Source: Aotearoamyces nothofagi
Lineage: Eukaryota > Ascomycota > Leotiomycetes > Leotiales > Tympanidaceae
Length of the DNA stretch: 64,000 bases
Direction: 5' to 3'
NCBI GenBank assembly: GCA_015345905.1
Contig: JADDTR010000003.1
Location: forward strand, 496,001 to 560,000
Below are positions 1-11,075 of this stretch, piece by piece (positions within the stretch are counted from its first letter, which is position 1; each line of letters begins with the position of its first letter). The notes under the pieces are model-generated. The model worked only from the letters and a program-made list of their open reading frames with translations, made no database searches and had not been told where the DNA came from. Position numbers and translations under genes: made by a program.

Positions 1-1
1 A

Positions 2-1443
2 GCTTTCGCATCGTGGCTTGAAGATAGCATCTTCATTCCCAAACTTCTTAGGCTCATCTTTGCATACACAAAAGACGAGGGCTTCAATCAAGATGTCAGC
101 ACTCTGCTCGCCGTCGTTGATGGCCTACCTTCCATGTCAGCCCTGCAAACCGACGGATGTGGGCAAAGCGTGGAAGGCTTTGCATTTCTAATTGGAAGGC
201 AAATGTCAATCTTTCCAAATGTCGAGCAGCCTCACAGACCCCTAAGGTTAAGAGAAAGAAATGCACCGGTCAATAATGAACGCCTCCCATCTAGCATTGT
301 ATTTTCCATGCAGCAGAAAGGAAGTGGTAGTAAAATAGAGGACCATCGTTCGCTTTATTTAACTGTCCCGTTGGCAAACACCATGTTCCGAAATGGTAGA
401 CTCTCAACCCTGCTGGCTTCAAGATGGCGGAGATCAGGCCCCTCACAAGTTTTTGAGAAAATAGAACATATCGAGAGGCAATCACAAAATATTTGTCCTC
501 ATCCAATAGATGATAGATTGGCTATCTCTCTGGGAACACATTTGACACCACTAACACCAATAAGGCGTATGGCATCTGGTCTTGGGAACATTGTAAGACA
601 AGTCAATGGTGAAGACGGAAAACTCAACCCTGCATCGCAAGAATTAGAAGCAAGCGTCAATGCATATCTTGATGCAAGAAAACTCAACAAACAAACTGTC
701 GCTGTTTGGGCACTAGTCATACCTGAAGCAGTCCTTGCCAAATACCGCGCCGACTTTTCGCAATCTTCACGAGAAGATATAGAGAGTATTCGAAGTCATT
801 GGACAAGTAACTCATCTGATAATGGCTATATTTGGGAGTGGATAAATCGTGGTGCCAGTATACATCGTGTTTGTATGTACCCCCTATGAAAATTTCCCTA
901 CTTGCCGTCTAATACCTAATAGTAAGTGGGGGTGGTGGTTGGGGTATCAAGCAAGGGCTTTTATCTCTTGACCCGGAAACCTCCTTGGCTAAGTCAACAG
1001 ATGCAAGATTCGATTTTGACATCGACGGCTCAATGGGCAGGGACGATCAAACACAAGCACTTGGTGATATTGCCAAGCCTGGATCGCATGTCCAGTTCCT
1101 AATCGCCCACAACTTTCCACAAAATGAACTTCCAAGAGTCACCGAGGATGGTTCACCTAGTTCAAGCAAGACTAGCTCTCCTAAAAATTCATCACTATCT
1201 ACTATCATCGGTTGTATCCCATCTACAATTGATGTCATTTCTCAAACAGAGGATATAAGCCTGGCTGTAGAAGGAGATGGCCCTAGGATACAGTTATTGG
1301 ATGGACACTTCGGCGCATTGTCTGAGTCGGGTATCTTTTTGGAGATTACAGAGGAAAACGCTGCAAAGAACTGGCCGCAGAGAAAAATATTCGCAAACAC
1401 GAAGGTCGATGTACCTTATGCAGCATTCTCTAGGTCAGCTTGA
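2..1443 (+). CDS. Unrecognised conserved-looking protein, 5' partial
   Basis: The frame is open from the left edge, so the N-terminus lies outside the window; 463 residues are visible. Two exons are inferred: 2-872 and 923-1443, joined by a 50-bp intron (GTATGT donor, AATAG acceptor). The splice keeps frame and builds a Gly-rich segment right after the junction (SGGGGWGIKQGLLSLDPE) that looks like a conserved motif of a soluble fungal protein. There is no transmembrane segment, signal peptide or catalytic motif that I can name; the Ser-rich part after this motif looks disordered. It ends tail to tail with the PP2A activator gene. I do not recognise the family and assign no function. The coding call is well supported by the long frame and clean splice. 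Confidence 0.7.
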
Positions 1444-1863
1444 AAAGCGCCCGCGAGAGTGTTGGAAGGGACTTCATGGGAGTTCTAACGTAGGAAGAGT
1501 CATTGATACTTTGATCAATAAGGTAACGTGTCAAAAGATATTTGAATATTGAAATTTTATGATGGAAATCCGTCGGTTTCTGTGAGATATAAATTCCCAA
1601 TAATGGTTGGAGAGAGCGTCTAAAACCTTATAATTGCTAAGACTTAAGCTGTTTGTGTCTATACACTCGATATCCGTAGCAGGAGTGAGTATACATATAT
1701 ACTTGCCTGACTTGATACAACACATTTGAGAAGCGTTAGATAAGTGAGGAATTACATACCTCCCAATACAGCCTACAGGCTATTTTGAGGTATCACCATA
1801 TTCTAAAGTTTGGAATAATCAGACTGGATAGCTCTAATATAGTATTTTGCTACGCATTATATT
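1444..1863. other. Intergenic, between convergent 3' ends
   Basis: This stretch holds the 3' flanks of the unrecognised gene and of the PP2A activator. It is AT-rich, with only short frames. I see no gene or repeat in it. Confidence 0.6.
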
Positions 1864-3162
1864 CTAATCAAAAGGTATTCTCCTCAGTCCCTCACCACTA
1901 GAACCCATCCTCTTCCTCATTTCCTGTGCTGCAGCAATACTGCTCGGCACTTTGATACCGCAACAATCACCCCAGGAGTTCATTTGGTGCACGTGTTTCA
2001 TACCATCTTTCATAACAATTACTTCGTCGTCTTGATTCCCCTCCTCTTCGCTAGGGACACCAACTTCCTCTTCATTGATCATCTCCTCAGCTGCTGGGAC
2101 TAGAGATCCAAATAGGAAATGTTGCATTACTGGTAGCTTTTTAAGAACTTCCGCGACAAACATTCTCCGCATGCCATCTTCAACCTTACCCCAATTCTTT
2201 GCGGATGAGATATCGTCGAGCATAGGGCTGTGCCAGCGGAGTCCCTCAACATTCTTAACACTATTAACAAAATTCACTTGTCCAAGATACATGTAATCTT
2301 TGCCATATTCTTCAAGTATGAGGTTTTGGTGTATGGAGAGCGGCCGGATAAACGGATGATGAAGAAGCTGGGAAGAACCGAAAAGAAACGGTAAAAATTG
2401 GTAGTCATCGAGACCCCAGACACCATGTGAACCGGCTGGCTCAAGATAGTATGTTGATTGAACAACTCTCATAAGATCGAGGTAACGTGTGAATACCAGC
2501 AGGACGATATGACGAAAGTCCGACGCTTTGAGGATTTGGAGTTGGTAAAGACATAGTAGCCAGACTATGAAGTTGAGCTCATGCCCCGAGCCATAATCTA
2601 TCCGCGTTCGATTGCCGAATGATTGCAGGAAGTAGGTGGATACTTCTGAGATAGCTTCAGGTGACGTGATGCCAAGTTGTTGGTGCCATTTTGTATGTTC
2701 CTTTTCGGCCAAGTCGAGAAAGTCACGGAAACCTCTGTTACCAAATCGCGAATCGCCTTGATCATCTGGTGGGCTCCGTCTAACGGTATCTTCAACATTG
2801 TCGAGTGTCTGTAAGAGCTGTTTTATGGATGGACTCAACTCGTCCTTCGAGGCCGCCGAAATGGGTGTGTCAGCGACTGAGTCTGTCAGGCCGAAGACAA
2901 AGGCTAGAAGGAGGTTGTATGTAGGCGATGACAGAAAGAGGTCATGGTTTTTAGAGGATAAAATGCGTCTCGTTGGTCGCATATATGTCAGGTTTGTTAA
3001 ATCGGGTGGGGGAGGCAAAGCAGGCGTTTGTGGTACAGGGAGAGGGTTTGAAGGCGGTTGTGGTCGACGGCGTGGTTGTAGTTTTGGGAGCCTGCTTGAA
3101 AGATCTGGCACTTTAGAAGAAAGCATGTTGCTAGAGGGAACGTCTGGAGTGCTCGAAGGCAT
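1864..3162 (-). CDS. rrd1: Serine/threonine-protein phosphatase 2A activator (PTPA), RRD1 type
   Basis: A single exon encodes 432 residues. PTPA proteins are peptidyl-prolyl isomerases that reactivate PP2A and PP2A-like catalytic subunits; the fungal RRD1 form acts in the nucleus and cytoplasm in stress and TOR-linked signalling. The core includes GSHGVWGLDDYQFLPFLFGS and RPLSIHQ, hallmark PTPA blocks at about residues 245-280, and a C-terminal SWGDCCGIKVPSS typical of the RRD1 rather than the RRD2 branch. The first 60 residues are Pro/Ser-rich and probably disordered. The start is the first ATG after an in-frame stop at 3238-3240. It is divergent from RRP46, with 196 bp between the start codons. 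The family is near certain; the RRD1/RRD2 branch is somewhat less so. Confidence 0.92.
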   Translation of the reverse strand: MPSSTPDVPSSNMLSSKVPDLSSRLPKLQPRRRPQPPSNPLPVPQTPALPPPPDLTNLTYMRPTRRILSSKNHDLFLSSPTYNLLLAFVFGLTDSVADTPISAASKDELSPSIKQLLQTLDNVEDTVRRSPPDDQGDSRFGNRGFRDFLDLAEKEHTKWHQQLGITSPEAISEVSTYFLQSFGNRTRIDYGSGHELNFIVWLLCLYQLQILKASDFRHIVLLVFTRYLDLMRVVQSTYYLEPAGSHGVWGLDDYQFLPFLFGSSQLLHHPFIRPLSIHQNLILEEYGKDYMYLGQVNFVNSVKNVEGLRWHSPMLDDISSAKNWGKVEDGMRRMFVAEVLKKLPVMQHFLFGSLVPAAEEMINEEEVGVPSEEEGNQDDEVIVMKDGMKHVHQMNSWGDCCGIKVPSSIAAAQEMRKRMGSSGEGLRRIPFD

Positions 3163-3358
3163 ACTGAAGGCTGTGGTTGATGCTTGTTTCGAAATGGTGG
3201 AAGACGGGCGGGCACGGCGGGTTTCAATAAGGCTACGTCAGGCATCGAGCGCTACTGCGGCGGGAGCTGCCGCAATTTAGTGTAATTTTCGCAGAGCCGT
3301 CAAAAAGTTCTGGCAGCAAAACCACCCCACCCCGCCTTCTGCATACAACAACTTCATT
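3163..3358. promoter_or_regulatory. Short divergent promoter region of rrd1 and rrp46
   Basis: Only 196 bp separate the two start codons, so the two genes must share promoter DNA or have promoters that overlap each other's 5' regions. No specific factor site is claimed. Confidence 0.5.
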
Positions 3359-4224
3359 ATGGTTGCCTCTACAGAACCCAGCGCTACGCTCTCGCACCTA
3401 CATCACACCGATGGATCTGCTACATTTTCTCAGAATGGGTACACCATCATCGGAGCTGTCAACGGGCCAATTGAAGTGCAACGACGGGATGAGCTCCCAG
3501 AAGAAGCAGCAATAGATGTTATTGTACGACCTGCAGCTGGGGTCGGAGGTGTGTGAACTAGCGCTTGCACACACCGTGAAATAACTAATAAGTTCTAGGA
3601 ACGCGTGAGCGTCATCTTGAATCGATCCTACAGTCTACACTCCGCCAAATAATCCTCATTCACAACTTTCCAAGGACGTTGATTCAGGTCACCTTGCAAG
3701 TTACAAGTACGCCAGAAATTGAGACGACAACCTCTAAGCTAAATCAAACCTCTTCTGTAAGTCAACCTAGCTTTGAAGATTAAGACTTGGACTGAACAGC
3801 TATACCGCAGAATCTTCCCACACTTCCAGCCTTACTTCAGACTTCAGTACTAGCGCTCCTCTCTGCGGCCATACCACTTGCGATGACTATGACCTCGACT
3901 ATATTAGCTCTCACTGAGAGCAAGAAGAAATCAGTTATAATTCAGAACCCTTCGCTTCTCGAGATACAGCAAGCCTCTTCAGTACATGTATTAGGGTTTA
4001 CATCCCAAGGCGATCTTCTTGTGGCTGAGAGCGAGGGAGATTTCACCCTGAAGCAGTGGGATGAGGTTTACTTATTTGCGGAGCAGGTGTGCTGTGGGTC
4101 CGAGACAGCGGAGGATGTTGATGAGATGCGTGATGAAGGTGATCGACCTAGCGAAGGCATGATCGGATTTGTCAAGTCGACGCTGCAGAACAAAGTAGAA
4201 GCCGACTTGCAGTGGAGGACATGA
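3359..4224 (+). CDS. rrp46: Exosome complex component RRP46 (RNase PH fold)
   Basis: Three exons, 3359-3548, 3599-3756 and 3811-4224, give 253 residues; both introns are 50-54 bp with good donors (GTGTGT, GTAAGT). RRP46 is a non-catalytic RNase PH-like ring subunit of the RNA exosome, which processes and degrades RNA from the 3' end in nucleus and cytoplasm. Visible family blocks are the N-terminal DGSATFSQNGYTIIGAVNGP, the PIEVQRRDELPEEA segment, the TRERHLESILQSTLRQIILI helix, and ALLSAAIPLAMTMTSTILAL. The C-terminal strand region ends after a short acidic stretch (ETAEDVDEMRDEGD). Length and order fit fungal RRP46. It sits head to head with the PP2A activator. Confidence 0.92.
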
Positions 4225-5386
4225 TACTCCTATTGCATACCCGCACCGTTATTTGTAAGCGATGTTCAGGCCAAGTCATGCCGATTATTGAGGTCATGAC
4301 TTTAAAAATTATGCCAGAGAGGACGACAGGCGCGTCATTGTCCGAAGTCTGTACCTGAGAAATGGAAGGAGTTGGCCGATCTGTAATGGCATCAATGAAC
4401 AGAGGGAAAGAGAGAGACAGAGTTGGCCGATGGCAACTCAAGCCAACAAAGCAAATGCTCGGATCCGATCCAGACATTTTTGAGAACGGAAGTCTTCTCT
4501 AACTTCCCTAGCTTGGATCTAGAATATCATTCATGGTCCGTGGTAGGACTATGTCGACACCCGTCATGATCATCATGGGGAAATACTCGCAGGGCTTCGG
4601 GAGTAGAAAAGTAATATATCAGCGAATGATAAATTAGCTCATTATTAAATCCGACATTATGACTGCTACAAACTTACGTGCGATAATCCAAGAGGTATCA
4701 TGTAGCTCCAAATTGTATTTGTTAAGATGTACGAGGACCTGTGTAATCTATTTTTCTCTACCATAGTACAGGAGTTACTGCCAATGTCGACCATCATGAC
4801 ATCTTCCTAATACTTAATTGTCCTTCTTAATTGGCAATAAGGTCTTTCGTAGGTCTATATCGTCTATGTATGGTAGTATGAGCCTCGGACAAGGAGGAAA
4901 GTAATGATTAATTGTTTTGTTCAAATATAATATCTCTCCTGTGAATAAAGGATTTGAAATAATAGATTTGAGTATGTATTATGTCATAGCAATTACTTTA
5001 AATATTGTAAAACACCCTGCTAGACATTCATTGACAAGAAACACTTCTAGCTCATACATTACTTCGTTGAAGTACCTCCACCCAAAAATGTTATTCGGGG
5101 CTTCATGTTGGGATGCAAATATTGATGTACCGAATCGCGGCAAAGATTATGGGGCCCCATTGGCGCCCGGTCCGAGCTTCGTAGCGTACCCCTGTGTCCA
5201 TTGTACCCATCAAGCCACATCCTCTAACTACGTACGCCTCCAGCTGCGTGACGCCAATAATAAATTCCCGGTTGCTAAAGCTCACAGAAACGCGCCTTCC
5301 TTACCACGTAAGCCTTATAATTTCACTTACAGTCCGTTTTAGACTCAATACTGGTAAGATCTTGGCAACTACACGATGGCAGCAAA
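4225..5386. other. Intergenic, 1.2 kb, AT-rich
   Basis: This stretch lies between the rrp46 stop and the start of the sugar symporter. It is AT-rich around 4600-5050, with only short frames on both strands that lack ATG-led, family-like content. It presumably holds the symporter promoter. No repeat, tRNA or element was recognised. Confidence 0.5.
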
Positions 5387-7422
5387 ATGACTCCTATGAT
5401 GAAAGATGGTGTTGATTTGGAATCTGCAGAACCGACGGAGGAAAGCTCTAACCAACTGGCTGATCCAATTTCCGGCGCGCGACGGCGAGAGGACGTGGAC
5501 GCGGCGAAGGAGGCAGATGAGGACGGAGAAATGGCATCATGGGCAGGCCAACCAGCCATCAAGGGCTCAACGGAATCTATGCGCATGGCGTTTTTGACAG
5601 CATCATTGATCGGGCTTCAGTATGCTTCGCTACATTGACGTCTTGGATGCCAGGCCATTGCTGACTGGGATTTCAGGTTCACATGGGGCATTGAAATGAC
5701 CTGTAAGAGGCGTAATTTAGCTGAAATGTTTACAATACTAAATCATTATCTCTAGATTGTACCCCATATCTTCTTGCACTCGGTCTTACGAAAAGTCGAA
5801 CTTCCCTTGTCTGGATCGCCGGTCCTCTGTCCGGCCTGATAATGCAACCCATTGTTGGTGTCATTGCGGATAGATCGAAGTCCAAATACGGAAGGCGGAG
5901 ACCATTCATGGTAGTGGGCTCAGCCATCGTTGCGATTTGTCTCATCATCATGGCATGGACGAAGGAAATTGTTAGCATATTTATCAAAGACGTGGACACA
6001 GCGAAGACTTGGACAATTGCTGTAGCAATACTGAGCATATATGCTGTAGACTTCGCCATTAATGCTGGTATGTCCTATGTACAGCCGATTAGAGAGAAGA
6101 GCTGACAAGACATCCAGTACAATCTTGTTGTCGGAGTCTGATTGTCGATACACTACCTATACCCAAGCAGCAACTCGGATCAGCATGGGGTGAGTCTCTT
6201 TATACGCCAAGTCTATGACATATATATTGACAATACTAAGCGAGTCGTATGGTGGCTGTTGGTCACTTGGTGGGTTATGCTGCTGGAACTATAAATCTTG
6301 TCTCAGTATTTGGAACATCCTTTGGCGATACTCAGTTTAAGAAATTGGCAGTAATTGCTTCGTTCGGACTCCTTTTTACCGTGGGAATCACATCATGGGC
6401 TGTCACGGAGAGAATCTTGATATCTGGCAAGGAATCCGACGCCAAAACTGGTGGGATCAAGATCATCCGCCAGATCATCTGGACCACAATGCACTTACCT
6501 GTGCGGATACAGGCAATCTGCTGGGCTCAGTTTTGGTCATGGATAGGCTGGTTTCCATTTCTCTTTTATAGTAGTACATGGGTTGGGGAGACGTATTTCA
6601 GATACGATGCACCTCAGGATATGAAAGAGTCTAAGGACGCGCTGGGAGATATTGGACGTATAGGGAGTATGTCTTTGGTAGTATTTTCTATTGTAACGTT
6701 CTCTGGGGCGTTCCTCATGCCTCTTTTTGTCCGATCCCCCGACGAAGAAGGCTACACACCCCGACCTCCTCTTGGTATTGCTGGAATCCTTACAAAATTT
6801 AACAAGTACAAGCCCGACTTACTTACAGCTTGGTTTGCTGGCCATTTTATGTTTGCCGGGGCCATGATCCTGGCTCCGTTCGCAGCTTCTTTTCGCTTTG
6901 CCACGACACTTGTAGCTTTCTGTGGATTGTAGGTTCCCCTCTCCCACTACATACTTCTTTACTAATTGTATCAGACCGTGGGTTCTTGCATGTTGGGCAC
7001 CCTATGCTTTCCTTGGAGTTGAGGTGAACCGCCTCGGTGGCGGAACTCCATACGGATCAGCAAGGTATCGTCGTCTATCTAACGATGATGATTCGATTGA
7101 GCTCGAACGGCCATCGTCTCCCTCACTCCTCCATCTCGAGCACGACTCTGACGACGCTGTCGCCTCAACTGGTGAACTCTCTGGTATTTATTTTGGGATC
7201 TTAAACATCTACACGACTTTGCCGCAATTTGTCGGCACATTTATTTCCATGATCGTCTTCTCGATCCTGGAGCCTGGCAAGAGCCCAGAGCTGGCGCATG
7301 ATGCGGACCCAGAGGAACACCACGGCACCGATGGCCCGAATGCAATTGCGGTATGCTTGTTCATCGGTGCATTGTCGACGCTCGGCGCGGCATATGCGAC
7401 GAGGAAACTGAAGTACTTGTGA
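5387..7422 (+). CDS. GPH/SUT-family sugar (sucrose or alpha-glucoside) proton symporter
   Basis: Six exons, 5387-5619, 5677-5702, 5756-6067, 6118-6189, 6241-6928 and 6975-7422, give 592 residues. Splices are phase-consistent and all introns are 46-57 bp; exon 2 is only 26 nt. The protein is a 12-TM major-facilitator-type carrier of the glycoside-pentoside-hexuronide group, related to plant SUT sucrose carriers and S. pombe Sut1. Marks are FTWGIEMTYCTPYLLALGL in TM1, the loop-2/3 signature DRSKSKYGRRRPF, and ASRMVAVGHLVGY around TM5. The N-terminus (first 70 residues) is acidic and cytosolic. A cytosolic insert (residues about 470-510, Ser/Glu-rich) precedes the last helices. It most likely imports sucrose, maltose or related glucosides across the plasma membrane; the substrate cannot be read from sequence. 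An upstream ATG at 5375 is closed at once by a stop. Confidence 0.88.
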
Positions 7423-8710
7423 ATTTGCGTACATAGGGTGCGGTATTCATGAAGCATTTTTGGAACGGGCGTGGCATGCCATGGTGATGGGATATGGCGT
7501 TTACGGAAAGGAAGGGATACTACTTGCCCATCTTTGTATTCCACAGATTACTGGCAGCTAGGCTATGATATGGGGAACCTTCCACTACATAATATTTTTG
7601 AAACTGGAAATCTTATAGGGTTTTGGTCTGCAGGTAGCCAATGTTCAGCTTTGTTCGTGTCGGGCTATCGCGTGACTTGGGAACATTTAACATGGTGATG
7701 TTCTGTGGTAGAGTGCAGACATGATACTGGAAGCCATCAGGCCGATTATAGGCCTATTATAGGCCTATATACACGCCATGCGGAATTGGCTTTACAACGG
7801 CGGCCTTCGTTGGGTCGCATGGCAGCATGGAGTGCCTCTCCAACCCCACATTTCAGTCGGCGCTGGCCCAGGCCCAGGCCCAGGTCTCTGGAGAAGCCGA
7901 GAGCCGATCTCGGGCCACGTGGTGATGTACAGTAGTACAGTAGGTAGTGTAGTGAGACAAAAGATGCAGCATCACGATCTGGGGGGGGGGGGAGGGTGGC
8001 AGGAGGCCTGCCTTCTCCACCGAGAGAGACAGGGACAGGAAAAGGAACAGGAACAGGAACAGGGACAGGAACAGGAACAGGACAGAACGACGAGTGTAGG
8101 GCGTGCGAGTGCGGGCAGGGTACAACAGGCCGTCACGAGCATATCGATCGAGAGACAGCACGGGCGAGACAAGACTGGCCGGATGGCCCGCCAAGGCGCT
8201 GGCTCGGGCTGAACTTCGGCAAACAACGCAACTGGCCAGACAGCGAGCGGGGCCATGATTCGAGCGGGCCGGGGGATCCAGAAGGCACCGCAGAGGTCAG
8301 GTCCGGGCACGCACAGCGCACGCACAGCGCACAACGCACAACGCGCAGGCGGGAAAGCGGGAAAGCGGGAAAGCGGGATACAGTGCGGCGTTACGAGGCG
8401 AGGGAGCCAGGGAAGAGGAAGAAGAATAAGAAGAAGAGGAAGAGGAAGAGGAAGAAGAGCAGAAATAAAAGAAACGTTCGGGCTGGGCCGGGCGACGGCT
8501 GCTACTGCTCTGGATGGCGAGGACAGGACGCGGTGGAGGGAGGAGGTGGAGGTGGCGGTGGTGTTGTGCATGGGGAGTTGGTTTGTCCCGTGCCTGTGCG
8601 GCAGAGTCGCAGCGCGAGATAGATCGCCCGGGCGGGCTTCGAGAAGCCTGCGGGATGCTCTGCCTGCAGCACAGTCACAGTGCAGTACGACGGCCCACGG
8701 CCCATGACAT

Positions 8711-8780
8711 GACATGTACAGTACAAGTACAGTACAGTACATGTACAGTACATGATGATACATGATGATACATGATGATA
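8711..8780. repeat. Self-complementary TACAGTAC words followed by a 10-bp tandem repeat
   Basis: Overlapping ACATGTACAGTAC and AGTACAGTAC words occupy 8711-8752 and pass directly into three perfect copies of CATGATGATA at 8751-8780. Confidence 0.85.
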
Positions 8781-10155
8781 CATGCTACCCACCTGCTGCA
8801 CCGTGCATGCATACCGTACTGTACAAGCGACACATTCTATCCACGACGCATTTATCCACAGGCCCATCCCGTGGCCAGGCTGGCATCGTATGCTGGGTGT
8901 CGTATGCTGGTGTCGGGCTGGGCGGGCGGGCTGTTGGATTTCTCGATTGCCCAAAACTGGCCCGGCTGCCCAAACTGCCCAAAACTGCCCAGACTGCCCA
9001 GACCTCTCTAAACGAGACGAGCTGGCGCTTTCTTTCTACCTTCAGTCAAGGTCGTTGGTTAGCAGAGGCGACGATCCCAGGGGCCGCTGATCGCCTGTCG
9101 TCGTCAGCCGGCTTCCCTCTCTCTCTCTCTCTCTCTCTCTGAGAGGAAGAGAAAGGGAAAGGGAAAGAAAAACGAAAAAAGGGTGCGTTCCTGGTGGAGA
9201 GGTATGCGGCGTACTGTGCCGTGGAAGCCATACGGAGTGTGGTTGTAGTTGTGGTTGTGGTTGTAGCTGTAGCACTTGCATACCGTACCACACTGTACTG
9301 TAGCACATCTGGAAAAGGGGCGAGCGTGTATGCTACTACTACTACTACTGCTACTACTACTACCGCCTACTACCTGACCTACCTGATTTACCTTTATTTA
9401 CAGTACTGCTACCACCTACCACTACACCAAACTCACTCCTGTGGCCCCGTGTCAGCATCTTCTTTGTATCTCTACTCTCACTCGCACCCACACTCCCACT
9501 CCCAGCTTCCAACACTCCCAGCTCCCACTCTTGCGCCGTCATTCCGGAGGATTGGGGCGGTTCTGGGCGCCCGGATGGAAAACAGGCAGGCCGGAGTGAG
9601 AGTGGGTGGAGCGAGTGGAGTGAGCGAGGGGCAGGCCACTGTCGAACTATGCGATCCGCCCTCAGTACCGACTTGACGGACTTGACGGGCTTGACGGGCT
9701 TGACCGACTTTGTGCTGGCAGCCCCGTACGGTACCGTACTTGCACTGTATAGTATAGTATAGTGCTGTAGCTACGTAGGTACAGTACTGTACTGTAGTGA
9801 TTGATGCACTGTACAGTACATGCCATACCGTCCAGTGCACCAACCCACTAGCCAACGAACCCACCAACCCACCAACCCACCAGCCGACCCCATAGTAATC
9901 ACTGGCGGGAAAGAGTCGAGCTGCTGGAATGGAATGGATGGCTGCTGGAATCCGATCGTGGTTTGACGGGTCTTGGGAACCAATGCCATCGGCGCGGTGG
10001 AGGGAGAGCCCTGGCCGCGACGGCGATTCCAACACCCACACCTGCACTGCGCTGCGCTGCGCTGCGCTGCACGGCACCCGCCCGCCTCCCTCGCACGTCG
10101 CCTGGGCCGCCCTGCTGCAGGACGGGCAGGAAGGTTCTACGGCGCCACTGTGCGG

Positions 10156-10203
10156 TTCCACGATTCCACGATTCCACGATTCCACGACTCCACGACTCCA
10201 CGG
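10156..10203. repeat. 8-bp tandem repeat (TTCCACGA), six copies
   Basis: Four copies read TTCCACGA. The fifth reads CTCCACGA and the sixth CTCCACGG. Confidence 0.9.
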
Positions 10204-10631
10204 CGCCACGGCTCTACACGCAGAGGATTCTTCCCACCGGCGAGCCCGCCCTGCTGCCGCCACACCCAGGCTCTCCGCCAATTGCCTGCGTGTCAGCCGC
10301 GGCGCGGGCCTTGTCCCAAAGGGCGATTGGGCCAGAGCGGGTGCAGCAGGCCCACAGGGATCAGACCGGGCGGAAGTGCCTGCTAGGGATCTCCCTGCCG
10401 AAGCGGCGCAGCCGGCGGGAGGGGGGAGAGAGAGGAGAGGAGAGGAGAGGAGAGGGAGGCAAAAGGCGAGAAAGACCAGGCGAGGGAGGGCCTGCAGACG
10501 GGGGCGGGCTGGGCTGGGATGGGCTGGGACGGGATGGGATGGGGTTGCGTTGCATACGACATCTGTATATGCTATGTCCTGTACATGCTCTATCCTGTAC
10601 ATGCTATATCCTCTATATACTCTATCCTGCA

Positions 10632-10674
10632 ATACTGTATACTGTATACTGTATACTGTATACTGTAATACTGT
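10632..10674. repeat. 7-bp tandem repeat (ATACTGT), about six copies
   Basis: ATACTGT is repeated head to tail, with one extra A before the last copy. Weaker TATCCTGTACATGC-like repeats precede it at 10570-10630. Confidence 0.9.
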
Positions 10675-11040
10675 GCACTACTGTACTCTGCGCTGTGATG
10701 CTGTGCCTTAGTCCCAGTACCTGCGCATACAGACAGATCCGTGGTCCCCCTGCGGTGCCCAGTCCGCATATACCGGACACGCACAACCCACTACGTATGC
10801 GTGCTCGGTACAGCTGCCCTTGCGGTGGTGCTTACCATCCATCTGATCCGTTGGAGGCCGGGCAGTGCGTGATGTGATCGTGTACCGTACAGCACTTGGG
10901 GTGGAGAGTGAGGAGGGGACTGACTGCAGCGCAGGACAGGTTGGTGATTCGACTGATGGCCATCTCGGACGAAAACCCTGCGAGCAGGACTTGCAACCTC
11001 CTTGCTCGGGTAGGTGCTTCGGGATAAGGAGTCTTGGACG

Positions 11041-11075
11041 TCCTGTCCTGTCCTGTCCTGTCCTGTCCTGTCCTG
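11041..11075. repeat. 5-bp tandem repeat (TCCTG), seven copies
   Basis: Seven perfect head-to-tail TCCTG units are followed by TACAA. A shorter run of the same unit recurs near 46718-46735. Confidence 0.9.

Noticed and set aside
4917-5342. 141-codon plus-strand frame before the symporter
   Set aside because: AT-rich first half, no family content, and it ends just before the symporter start; probably promoter DNA.
7996-8763. Several overlapping frames of 150-263 codons on both strands
   Set aside because: They encode GTGTGT-like, RKKR-like or SCSCS-like simple sequence from microsatellites, with no domain.
9478-10632. Open frame of 384 codons on the minus strand
   Set aside because: It crosses at least five different tandem repeats, its translation is low-complexity (Ser, Pro, Arg, Ala), and overlapping long frames exist on the other strand; it is a by-product of GC-rich repeats.
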